Positions 8,504-16,156 of a DNA stretch of 49,781 nucleotides are shown in pieces. Origin of the DNA: Planctomycetia bacterium (GTDB lineage: Bacteria; Planctomycetota; Planctomycetia; Pirellulales; Thermoguttaceae). Below the pieces are notes generated by a model that was given only the letters and a program-made list of their open reading frames with translations, ran no database searches and was not told where the DNA came from. How positions within the stretch are numbered: the stretch's first letter is position 1; each line of letters begins with the position of its first letter. The position numbers and the translations under genes are program-made. The stretch spans positions 1 to 49,781 of the forward strand of contig JAUNSU010000016.1 of assembly GCA_030539035.1 (NCBI GenBank), written 5' to 3'.

Positions 8504-9302
8504 ATGGATCCCGATTTGTACGTTGCACTGGGAGCGGCGATACAGGGAGCGCTGATCGCCGGGGAAGACGCCGGCCCTGTTCTTGTGGAGATCACACCGC
8601 ATACACTCGGAGTTGCCGCCGTTAATCCGATCAATCAAGAGTTGGCTGTTGTTTCCCTGATCCCGCGCAATTCGGCTTTTTGCTGTTCGAGAACCGAGGT
8701 TTTTCAAACCCAGATCGATAATCAAAAAGTTATTTTAATCGAAGCCTATCAAGGAGAATCACCCGATCCGGATCAGGACATTCTTATCGGAAGATACAAA
8801 CTGGAAGGTTTTTCCGATTTAAAGCGAGGAAGTCCGATCCTTTGTAAATACGAACTTGATCTGAACGGAATGCTTAAAATTACAACTACGGAAAAAGAAA
8901 CCGGAAAGACCGCAATTTTAACCTTGAAAAATGCGTTCGATTCCCGGGAAGGAACCTCCTTGGACGACGAGGATGATTTCGATTCAGGAAAAACGTTCTT
9001 CCTGGACACGGAAGAAAACGCGGTGGAAAAGTTTATTGATGATTCTGATGAAGAACCGGAAATGATCGATGTACAGCCTGTTCCCGCCGATCCAAAAACA
9101 GATCTTTTCCAAAGAATCACAAATCTTGTTCAAGGATCTTGAAGGCAAAGCGGCAAAAGATGATCTCCGGGAAATGAATGAATTGGTCGATAAAATTCGA
9201 GCGGCACTTCAATCGATGAACTTTGAACAACTCGATTCTCTCGTGGATGAACTTGAGAATATGATTTACTATATTTTCTTAATGGACGAAAAAAGCGAAT
9301 GA
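8504..9302 (+). pseudogene. Hsp70 (DnaK-like) remnant lacking the ATPase domain, with a frameshift near the 3' end
   Basis: The first reading frame starts MDPDLYVALGAAIQGALIAGED, which is the end of an Hsp70 nucleotide-binding domain. It continues through the substrate-binding beta domain (VLVEITPHTLGVAAV, VILIEAYQGES, LKITTTEKETGK). A stop codon (8498-8500) precedes the first ATG, so about 340 residues of ATPase domain are missing. Near 9108-9130 the frame ends (LFQRITNLVQGS). Another frame continues with the expected C-terminal helices (FKDLEGKAAKDDLREMNELVDKIRAAL) up to 9302. Truncation plus frameshift indicates a decayed gene. An expressed stand-alone peptide-binding domain is possible but less likely. 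Confidence 0.7.
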
Positions 9303-9326
9303 TCGCTTGCTTGCCGATGCCGCTGT

Positions 9327-9360
9327 AAAGCCGGAGAAGAAAGAGACCCCGGCTTTTTTA
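9327..9360 (+). terminator. Rho-independent terminator after the Hsp70 remnant
   Basis: AAAGCCGG (9327-9334) pairs with CCGGCTTT (9349-9356) around a 14-base loop and is followed by more T. It still marks the end of the old Hsp70 transcription unit. Confidence 0.75.
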
Positions 9361-9384
9361 GTTCGGAGCGGATGGATCCTTTTC

Positions 9385-9906
9385 TTACTGATCTGCGGAT
9401 TCGGCGGCTTTTGCAATCGCCGCCGTTTGCCTCTTTCGCAGGATCAGATTATAGAGTACGGCGGCCCATCCGATACAGGAGATTCCCAGATAAATATAGG
9501 AGGGAAGCCGGGAAAATGTGTCCGGTCCTTTGAGAAGCGCGCTCTTCGGCGAGTCTGGAAGATAGATCACGGTGATCTCTTTGTTTCCCCATACTTCCGG
9601 ATCGTAATCGAATTTTTTCTGATGATCTGTTCCGGCTTTATCTTTGTATTGAATGGTTGAATAAACAACGATCCGTGTCTTTCTTTTCACTGTTTTTTGG
9701 ATGGATACGATCGTTCCCGGTGCTTCGATTCCATCCCGGGCCAATCGATTGACTTTGTTCAGTTCATAAAGACCGAGGATCAGAAAGGTCAATCCGATCG
9801 CCAATCCTATCAGAATTCTTCCGCGAGGATCACTTGCGATTTTTGCCCACATGTTTTCCCACAGATCCTCATTCTTCTTGACGGTTTTGATTTCCTGTTT
9901 TTCCAT
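9385..9906 (-). CDS. DUF3592 membrane protein
   Basis: The product is 173 residues. One transmembrane helix lies at about 30-50 (ILIGLAIGLTFLILGLY) and a second at about 137-155 (YIYLGISCIGWAAVLYNLIL). Between them is a soluble beta-rich segment (APGTIVSIQKTVKRK, STIQYKDKAG, VIYLPDSPKSALL), which is the typical layout of DUF3592. The start has AAAGGA about 8 bases upstream. Family function is unknown. It lies 36 bases downstream of the Nudix gene on the same strand and may be cotranscribed with it. Confidence 0.8.
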   Translation of the reverse strand: MEKQEIKTVKKNEDLWENMWAKIASDPRGRILIGLAIGLTFLILGLYELNKVNRLARDGIEAPGTIVSIQKTVKRKTRIVVYSTIQYKDKAGTDHQKKFDYDPEVWGNKEITVIYLPDSPKSALLKGPDTFSRLPSYIYLGISCIGWAAVLYNLILRKRQTAAIAKAAESADQ

Positions 9907-9942
9907 TTTCTTTTCCTTTCAAATAAGTGAGTGTTGTAAAAT

Positions 9943-10392
9943 TTACCGCAGCTCGATCTCTCCTGATAAAAGGAGGTTTAAAAAAGGGACATTGCTTTTC
10001 AGCAGATCCGGATCGATCATGAGCTCGGACAGTGTTCGCCAGCCGATCGCGGCGACTTCGGATTTCTGCGGAACAAACGCGGCGGACGGATCTTTCAATC
10101 GAACGGCAAACCAGTCGAGATGAACATTCCAGGGCGTAATATTTTCCCAGATCTTTCGAACAGGAATAATTTCCGTTCCGATCTCTTCCCGAAATTCGCG
10201 AACGACCGCGATTTCCGGGGTTTCTCCCGGCTCGATCCCTCCGCCTGGAAAGCAGAGAGCGCCCGGCGCGATCACCTGATCCGATCGGCGAATCACGATA
10301 AATTCCTGCCGCTCGATCCAGCGCGAATCGGAATCCGCACCGATCCGGTCCCGATTCACAATCGCAACCGCTCCGTATCGCTCAATTTTCAT
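9943..10392 (-). CDS. Nudix hydrolase
   Basis: The product is about 149 residues. The Nudix box (G-X5-E-X7-REUXEEXG) is seen as GGIEPGETPEIAVVREFREE followed by IG, in the usual position after APGALCFPGG. Such enzymes hydrolyse nucleoside diphosphates linked to another group; the substrate cannot be read here. ATG at 10392 is chosen because MKIERYGAVAIV is a natural family start and GAGG lies about 10 bases upstream. An in-frame GTG at 10416 is an alternative. It lies 32 bases downstream of the beta-helix gene. Confidence 0.85.
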   Translation of the reverse strand: MKIERYGAVAIVNRDRIGADSDSRWIERQEFIVIRRSDQVIAPGALCFPGGGIEPGETPEIAVVREFREEIGTEIIPVRKIWENITPWNVHLDWFAVRLKDPSAAFVPQKSEVAAIGWRTLSELMIDPDLLKSNVPFLNLLLSGEIELR

Positions 10393-10424
10393 ACCTGTAA
10401 AACCTCGTCTGCGCACAACAGATC

Positions 10425-12452
10425 TCAGAAGTCGATTTTGGGAACAGGTCCGATCAGACCGGCCGAGGAGACGTCAAGTTCCCGGATCCCGAATTCTTTC
10501 AGTTTCTCCGGATTCTTGAACTCGATTTTACCGTTTTTCGGATCGGATTTGATCTCCGGATCAAGTAAGATCAATCCCTCTGCGGGATGATCCGCGTCGA
10601 CCGTGGTTTCTAAAGAAACGGTTTTGACCCGATTTTTGACATCTTTCCAATATTTTTTATAGATCATTTTTTTGTCCTGATTGAAAAAGATATTGTTCTT
10701 GACTTCCGACATTCCAATGAAGCGGCCATTCAGATCCTCCAAAGTCGGATCAATTCCGGTTGCGCGGAGAAGGCCGGACTTTCCGCCGATAAGAATATTT
10801 CTTACGAGCTGAGCATCTGTATCGCGCGCAAAGGATAAAATGCCCTGATCTTCTTTTTCATCAATGATAAAAACATTGTCCTTGACAACGGTATTATGGG
10901 TCATATGGCAATGGATCGGCCGACGAGGGCCGAAAGAGAGATTCTTTTCGATCACACAATAATCGGCCTGTTCATCATAATAATAGGAACTGGCTCCGAA
11001 TCCCTGAAAAACGAAAAGATCGTAAACGAAATTTCCCCGATAAGTGTAATGCTTTCCGCCGCCGCAGTAAATGGCCGCACCGTCCCCCAGTTCGCGCATT
11101 ACATTATGGACCCGGTTCGATTCGATCAGAACATTGCTTCCGCCGGCGCAGGAGATCCCGCAGTAAGGTCCGTTGTAAACTTCATTATGGAGAAGATGGA
11201 TCTTTGCGTCTTTTTCAGAAGTTCCGTAAACCGGATTCGGATCCAGTTTTCCTTTGTCTGTACGGCGGGGCGCTGCAACATGGCAGGTGAGGGCGATCGC
11301 ACTTGGATAGATCAAACCGACATCATGAATGGAATTGTTTTCCACCCGAATGTTCTGTCCGTGAAGGGAAATCCCCTTCGCGCCAGTCTGTCGAATATGG
11401 GAATTGGAAAGAATCATTCCGTGAATATTAGAGGCCTTGATCCCCTGTCCGGAAACGTTGGAAACGGCAATTCTGTCCAGCTTGATCTCTTTCGAGTTTC
11501 CGATCTCCAGCGCACCTGAAAAATGTCCGGCTCCGAATCCGCCGGCAATGAGCGGTGTATTTGTTCCGGTCAATCCGAGTTGGGATAGAGTAATTCGCTC
11601 CGCATTCTGAATCATGATCAGTATTGAAAGCGATGGAGCGATACTGCGAATATTGGATTCATTTTCTCCTTCTTTCGGCCAATAGACAACCTTTTTCGCT
11701 TTGCGGTCAAGATACCATTGGCCCGGTCTTTTCATTCCATGTTTTGTATTCCAAACGACATAGGTATCGACGTTGAACGCGCCCGCCGGATGAGCCGGTT
11801 TTGTCGAAAAAGTGATCAGATCTTTTTCCTTGTCGTTCGCGGCAACCTGAAGAAGCGTTTCGTCCCACATATGATAAAGAGTGATCTCGCAATTTTCCAG
11901 ATCGGTGATCGGATCAAGATCTTCCGGACGATATTTCATGCTGGTTAATTGCTCGTCGGTCGGCTTCACATCCCATCCGCCGAGGGAAGAACTCATCCAA
12001 TGGCTTTTAAAAACTGAATTGTGCTTGTATTTTCCTTCTTCGGGCAATCGTGTCCGCTCGGCAAACGATCCGTTGATTGCCAAATATCGGAAATCTCCGT
12101 TGGGAACATCGGCGGTAAGAAATTTTCCTTCCTTTTTCCATTGTGTCAACGGTTTTCCGCCGCACAGGATCGGACGAGCCCCTTTTTCCGCGGTAAGATT
12201 CAATCCATTATGGTTGGCAGTGATCCGGATCGTACTGTCCAGATAATAAAAGCCGTCGGCAAGATAAACCGTTCGGTCTTTTTCAGCGATCTTTTTTTGA
12301 CTGATAGTGTCAAGAGCCTTTTGAATTGTCTTAAACGGCTTTTCCGATGATCCATCGTTGGCATCGTTTCCCTGTGGGGATACATGATAATCGCCGAAAA
12401 CAGGGATCGTCAATAAACAGATCAGAACAGACAGTAAAAAGGATTTTCTCAA
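10425..12452 (-). CDS. Secreted right-handed parallel beta-helix protein, probable polysaccharide-active enzyme
   Basis: The product is 675 residues. The start is TTG at 12452, supported by a perfect AGGAGG 5 bases upstream and an immediate signal peptide (MRKSFLLSVLICLLTIPVFG). YHVSPQGNDANDGSSEKPFKT is the opening seen in many secreted beta-helix enzymes. Residues about 270-560 carry repeated short beta turns rich in N, G and V (KASNIHGMILSNSHIRQTG, VENNSIHDVG, IESNRVHNV, VEKN-like), the signature of PbH1 coils. The fold is shared by polysaccharide lyases and some glycosidases. No catalytic set could be assigned, so the reaction is open. It heads a minus-strand run with the Nudix and DUF3592 genes. 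Confidence 0.8.
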   Translation of the reverse strand: MRKSFLLSVLICLLTIPVFGDYHVSPQGNDANDGSSEKPFKTIQKALDTISQKKIAEKDRTVYLADGFYYLDSTIRITANHNGLNLTAEKGARPILCGGKPLTQWKKEGKFLTADVPNGDFRYLAINGSFAERTRLPEEGKYKHNSVFKSHWMSSSLGGWDVKPTDEQLTSMKYRPEDLDPITDLENCEITLYHMWDETLLQVAANDKEKDLITFSTKPAHPAGAFNVDTYVVWNTKHGMKRPGQWYLDRKAKKVVYWPKEGENESNIRSIAPSLSILIMIQNAERITLSQLGLTGTNTPLIAGGFGAGHFSGALEIGNSKEIKLDRIAVSNVSGQGIKASNIHGMILSNSHIRQTGAKGISLHGQNIRVENNSIHDVGLIYPSAIALTCHVAAPRRTDKGKLDPNPVYGTSEKDAKIHLLHNEVYNGPYCGISCAGGSNVLIESNRVHNVMRELGDGAAIYCGGGKHYTYRGNFVYDLFVFQGFGASSYYYDEQADYCVIEKNLSFGPRRPIHCHMTHNTVVKDNVFIIDEKEDQGILSFARDTDAQLVRNILIGGKSGLLRATGIDPTLEDLNGRFIGMSEVKNNIFFNQDKKMIYKKYWKDVKNRVKTVSLETTVDADHPAEGLILLDPEIKSDPKNGKIEFKNPEKLKEFGIRELDVSSAGLIGPVPKIDF

Positions 12453-12575
12453 TTTGGCCTCCTAAGGGAAAGTTAATGTTCAGGAAATTTTGCAGCATCG
12501 ATCCTCAGGCCGTAAATATACCGCAATCCGATCGCAAGTGCAAGAAGCGAAAAAATTTTTTTGGTCTGTTTATCA

Positions 12576-12730
12576 CTCAAACTGTAAAAATATTTTTGTT
12601 TGGAACCACGGATAAACACGGATAAAATCAATATAAGATTCGGGACTGATATTTTTGATGAAAACGTGTTTTTACCAAAAAAATATCCGTGAAAATCCGT
12701 GGTTTCAAAATCGGTTATTGACCGTTTGAG
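12576..12730. repeat. Dispersed CCGTG/CACGG palindromic repeat, copy B (complete)
   Basis: It begins CTCAAACTGTAAAAATA and ends ACCGTTTGAG, so the ends are inverted copies of one another. Inside are GGAACCACGGATAAACACGG at one side and CCGTGAAAATCCGTGGTTTC at the other. It is inverted relative to copies A and C. It fills most of the gap between the beta-helix gene and the fliR stop codon and contains no coding signal. Confidence 0.9.
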
Positions 12731-12739
12731 TATATCAGA

Positions 12740-13516
12740 TTACTTGAACAGATAAGTCCATAAAAGGGGTATGGAATCCTGGAAATAGCGAAGAGCGAAT
12801 CCGAGTCCGGAAGCAAGAACAGCAAGAGCCAAAAAGACATTGACGTTAAAACTGAGGATCATTACATTCAGTTGGGGAACGGCGCGCCCGATCATCCCGA
12901 CAACCAGAAAGACCGACAATGCGGCAAGAATCACCGGAGCGGCAACACGAACGGCGAGAACTGTACTCAAATTTAAAATGTCCAGTATCGATTGGAACAT
13001 CTCCCGGGCAGAAAAGAGAGAACCGGGCGGGATCTTCTGAAAAGAATCAATATAGCCGGTCAAAAGCGTTTCAAATCCCCCGGCAACCAGAAAAACGACG
13101 ACTCCGAGGAGAAAAAGGAATTGGGAAAGGACCGGGATCTGATCTCCTGTTCCGGGATCCAATACCGCAGAGAGGGAAAGTCCGGCCATTCGGCTGATGA
13201 TGTCTCCCGCCATATTCATCGCGGAGAAAAAAATAAACAGGATCGCGGACATACAGAATCCGATCAGAAATTCCGCAATGAGCATTAAAGCACCGCGAAG
13301 GAGATTTTCGGGAATCGAGATCGGCATTTCCCAAGAGACGGAGACGACAAAAAACGCGAAGATCACCGTACAGTAGAATCGGATCTGTTTAGGAGTATCC
13401 GCGTTTCCGAACAGGGGCAAGAACAGGAAAAACCCCGCCGTTCTGAAAAAAACGAGCAGGGCCAAAGTTGTTCGGGAAAGGATCCAGAGATCAGCGTTAA
13501 TACTGGGAAGGGGCAT
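12740..13516 (-). CDS. fliR: Flagellar export-gate protein FliR
   Basis: The product is 258 residues, a usual length for FliR. It is an inner-membrane protein with about six hydrophobic segments (e.g. TTLALLVFFRTAGFFLFLPL near the N terminus and NVFLALAVLASGLGFAL near the C terminus). The family signature PQLNVMILSFNVNVFL is present near residues 215-230. FliR forms the flagellar type III export gate with FliP and FliQ. The homologous injectisome SctT cannot be excluded, but no injectisome genes are present. The ATG at 13516 lies inside the end of htrA (20-base overlap), so translation is probably coupled to that gene. No other flagellar gene is in the window. Confidence 0.85.
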   Translation of the reverse strand: MPLPSINADLWILSRTTLALLVFFRTAGFFLFLPLFGNADTPKQIRFYCTVIFAFFVVSVSWEMPISIPENLLRGALMLIAEFLIGFCMSAILFIFFSAMNMAGDIISRMAGLSLSAVLDPGTGDQIPVLSQFLFLLGVVVFLVAGGFETLLTGYIDSFQKIPPGSLFSAREMFQSILDILNLSTVLAVRVAAPVILAALSVFLVVGMIGRAVPQLNVMILSFNVNVFLALAVLASGLGFALRYFQDSIPLLWTYLFK

Positions 13517-15212
13517 AAACCGTCTGTCCGTTCAAAGTGGGAGTCGCCAGATATTCCCGGCGGTCTCTCCAAACAATGATTTCTGTTTTTGTACCGGGAG
13601 CGGTGAGTCCGATCAGCTGCTTGAGATGATGTTCGTCCCGAATTTCCAGTCCGTTGAAGGAAAGGATCACATCGCCGCGAATGAGTCCGATTCCCTCGGC
13701 GGGCGAACCCTTTTTCACTTCAAGCACTCGTGCGCCGATCTGTCGATCCAATCCGTCTTCCATATGCTTTGCGACCGAGTAATTCTTTTCCAGCTCTACG
13801 CCCATATATCCGCGATTCCAGTTCCCGGCCTGAATGATCTGATCGACAACGGCGTTGACCGTATTGATCGGAAGGGCAAAAGCGATTCCGCTTCCCTGTC
13901 CGGTTTTTGAGGCAATCGCGGTTACTATTCCAATTACCTCCCCTTTTTCGTTCACGAGAGGACCGCCGCTGTTGCCGGGATTGACCGACGCGTCTGTTTG
14001 CATGAATCCCTGGATCTGATCGGGAGTTCCCAACGGGATATTTTGGCGGTTGAGTCCGCTGATGATCCCGCGAGTAAGAGTTCCGCTCAATCCGTACGGA
14101 CTTCCGATGGAATAGACTTCATCCATTTCACTGATGGCATCGCTGTTGCCAAGGACCGAAAGGAGAACATCCTGATCCTGGATTTTTCCGGATAATTCCT
14201 TAAAGATCGTTGCGGGCAAATCGCTCCGATCGATTTCCAGTAAAGCCAAATCGGCCTGAGGGCAAGGGAAGATCATGATCGGATGAACCGATACCAGATT
14301 TCGAAAGGTAATACTGACGCGATCTTTGGAAACCGCGCGGCCGGCGACATGATTATTCGTTAAAATGAAAAATCGGCCATTATTCTGAATCAGAAAACCG
14401 CTTCCCGTTTCTTCGATGATCCGTCCGTCTTCCTTTCGTTTATCTTTATAAACTTCCGCTTCAATATGAACGACAGCGGCCCGGGCGCGAAGGATCGCTT
14501 CACGTTTGTTTTCATTCGAAAGATGTTGAATGGTATCGAACGACTCTCTGTTCAAAAGAGCGCTTCCTTTTCCGAACAGATCCGGCGTGGAAGGAATGCC
14601 CGGCGCCGTCGTATTGAATCCGGCCGGGGAAATCGTTCCCTGGTTGTTCCCTTGAGGATTGTACTCGGATGATCGAATGGAATTGCCCGCCGCAGAAGCG
14701 GAGGGAGATCCGTTCGGATATTGGGGAGGAGCGATGAATGTTCCGGTTCCGTTGGGGATCAGAACGCCGTTTGTTTCCGGACGGGAAGCGCTTCGTTCTC
14801 CTCCGTAATAGGAAGCGCCGTTATCTGCAACCGAAGATCCTTCAAGAGGACGATCCCCGTTCGCATTGCGAAAAACATTGTTCTTCTTTTCTCCCTGCTT
14901 CGATTCCGAACTTGTATTCTGGAAAGGAATGCTCTTCTTTTGTGAGTTGGAAGAACGATCGAGAGCGGCTTTATGGTCGGGATTCCCCTTCGTACTGGTT
15001 TTTTCCGGCTCAATGATCGATACGAGAACGCAAAGAAGCATGGATACCCCGATCAGAACGACCAGCGTTTTGAGTATGCTCTTGAGCTTCTGAACACTCG
15101 CGATCAGGCAGAAAAACAGAAATTGGGCGAATAAAATCGCCAGCAGCGCTGCCGGAATCGTCCAGACCGGAATGGTCCCGATCAGATCCGAAAACGTACT
15201 TTCCGCCATCAT
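13497..15212 (-). CDS. HtrA/Deg-family serine protease with two N-terminal membrane helices and one PDZ domain
   Basis: The product is 571 residues from ATG at 15212 (a second ATG at 15209 is equally possible; no strong ribosome site). Two hydrophobic helices (about residues 12-40 and 45-70) are followed by a low-complexity Ser/Asn/Pro linker of about 170 residues. The protease domain has the triad His in LTNNHVAG, Asp in ADLALLEID and Ser in NPGNSGGPLV. A single PDZ domain ends the chain (MGVELEKNY, GARVLEVKKGSPAEGIGLIRGDVILSFNG). HtrA proteins degrade or refold damaged envelope proteins. Anchoring by two helices plus a long linker is unusual and would place the protease some way from the membrane. 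fliR overlaps its 3' end. An inverted repeat over the promoter suggests repressor control. Confidence 0.85.
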   Translation of the reverse strand: MMAESTFSDLIGTIPVWTIPAALLAILFAQFLFFCLIASVQKLKSILKTLVVLIGVSMLLCVLVSIIEPEKTSTKGNPDHKAALDRSSNSQKKSIPFQNTSSESKQGEKKNNVFRNANGDRPLEGSSVADNGASYYGGERSASRPETNGVLIPNGTGTFIAPPQYPNGSPSASAAGNSIRSSEYNPQGNNQGTISPAGFNTTAPGIPSTPDLFGKGSALLNRESFDTIQHLSNENKREAILRARAAVVHIEAEVYKDKRKEDGRIIEETGSGFLIQNNGRFFILTNNHVAGRAVSKDRVSITFRNLVSVHPIMIFPCPQADLALLEIDRSDLPATIFKELSGKIQDQDVLLSVLGNSDAISEMDEVYSIGSPYGLSGTLTRGIISGLNRQNIPLGTPDQIQGFMQTDASVNPGNSGGPLVNEKGEVIGIVTAIASKTGQGSGIAFALPINTVNAVVDQIIQAGNWNRGYMGVELEKNYSVAKHMEDGLDRQIGARVLEVKKGSPAEGIGLIRGDVILSFNGLEIRDEHHLKQLIGLTAPGTKTEIIVWRDRREYLATPTLNGQTVYAPSQY

Positions 15213-15331
15213 AAATAATGTTGCTTGAGAAAAAAACACGGTTCTGCTCCTTCCGATGGAACTGTAAAACTGATTTATCCCCGATTCCAAAAAAATCCGT
15301 TTTTTTCGAGAAATCGGAAACAATCGTTTTA

Positions 15332-15354
15332 ATCACTACTTTTATAATAGTGAT
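15332..15354 (-). promoter_or_regulatory. Inverted-repeat operator candidate over the htrA promoter
   Basis: ATCACTA (15332-15338) and TAGTGAT (15348-15354) are perfect 7-base arms with a 9-base spacer. The element covers the -10 box of the minus-strand promoter at 15344-15371, a position typical for a repressor site. The binding protein is unknown. Confidence 0.5.
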
Positions 15355-15371
15355 AATTTCAGAAACTTCAA
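15344..15371 (-). promoter_or_regulatory. Promoter for htrA-fliR
   Basis: On the minus strand TTGAAG (15371-15366), a 16-base spacer and TATTAT (15349-15344) lie about 130 bases before the htrA start. The -10 box lies within an inverted repeat. Confidence 0.5.
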
Positions 15372-15483
15372 GTAAAAAATTTCGTTTTTGGGCAAATATT
15401 CAAAACGATTGCAGGAAGATCTAATATAAACGATACATTTTACCTATTTTTTTACGCGATTCCCTCCTGATAAGGATCTGAAT

Positions 15484-15499
15484 TCATAATAGTTTATGA
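15484..15499 (+). promoter_or_regulatory. Palindrome upstream of rubrerythrin, possible redox or metal operator
   Basis: TCATAA (15484-15489) and TTATGA (15494-15499) are inverted arms with a 4-base centre, 61 bases before the rubrerythrin start. Peroxide and iron regulators of the Fur/PerR family bind AT-rich palindromes in such places, but the match is short and the link is inference. A weak TTGCAG/GATACA promoter (15409-15437) lies upstream. Confidence 0.3.
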
Positions 15500-15559
15500 T
15501 TTCCTACGGTAAAGGAAATATAGTAACCCGACAGAATCTATTTCAAAAAGGAGAAAAAA

Positions 15560-16141
15560 ATGCCTTTAGTAAAAGGAACAGAGACAGAAAAAAATCTGAT
15601 GTTGTCCTTTCTTTATGAATCGACTGCCCGAAATCGATATACCTTTTATTCCATTCACGCACGCAAACAGGGTTTTCAGGAAGTTGCCCAGATCTTTGCA
15701 TTGACGGCGGATCAGGAACGAATGCATGGAGAAAAATTTTACGAACTGCTGGAGGGAGGAACTCTTGATGTTTGCAGCGACCGATATATCGCGGGCGCCG
15801 CAGGATCAACCACTCAAAATCTCGCCTATGCGTCCGAACAGGAATTTACCGAGTTTACCGATGTCTATCCGGGATTTGCCCGTATTGCCGAAGAAGAAAA
15901 TTTTCCGGCCATCGCCGATCTTTGGAGATATGTAATGATCGCCGAAGAAGCGCATAAAAAGCGATTCGATTATTATCTGAAGTACTTTAAAGAACGATCC
16001 GTCTTCGAATGCAAAGAGGAAGTTCTTTGGCAATGTCAAGTTTGCGGATATACGCATCGGGGACGGCTGGCCCCCGATATTTGTCCCCTTTGTTTTCATC
16101 CGCAGGGGCACTTTTTCGTTGTCAATCCGGCGATCGATTGA
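15560..16141 (+). CDS. rbr: Rubrerythrin
   Basis: The product is 193 residues, the usual length. The N-terminal ferritin-like four-helix domain has the diiron motifs YESTARNRYTFY, DQERMHGEKF, IAEEENFPAI and AEEAHKKRF. The C-terminal rubredoxin-like domain has two CxxC knuckles (CQVCGY and CPLC) with HPQGHFF. Rubrerythrin reduces hydrogen peroxide in the cytoplasm of anaerobes and microaerophiles, with electrons passing from the rubredoxin iron to the diiron site. AAGGAG lies 6 bases before the ATG. The gene is single, with opposed or divergent neighbours, and a small palindrome lies upstream. Its presence suggests an anaerobic or oxygen-avoiding life style. Confidence 0.95.
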   Translation: MPLVKGTETEKNLMLSFLYESTARNRYTFYSIHARKQGFQEVAQIFALTADQERMHGEKFYELLEGGTLDVCSDRYIAGAAGSTTQNLAYASEQEFTEFTDVYPGFARIAEEENFPAIADLWRYVMIAEEAHKKRFDYYLKYFKERSVFECKEEVLWQCQVCGYTHRGRLAPDICPLCFHPQGHFFVVNPAID

Positions 16142-16156
16142 TCCAGAAAGGGATTT

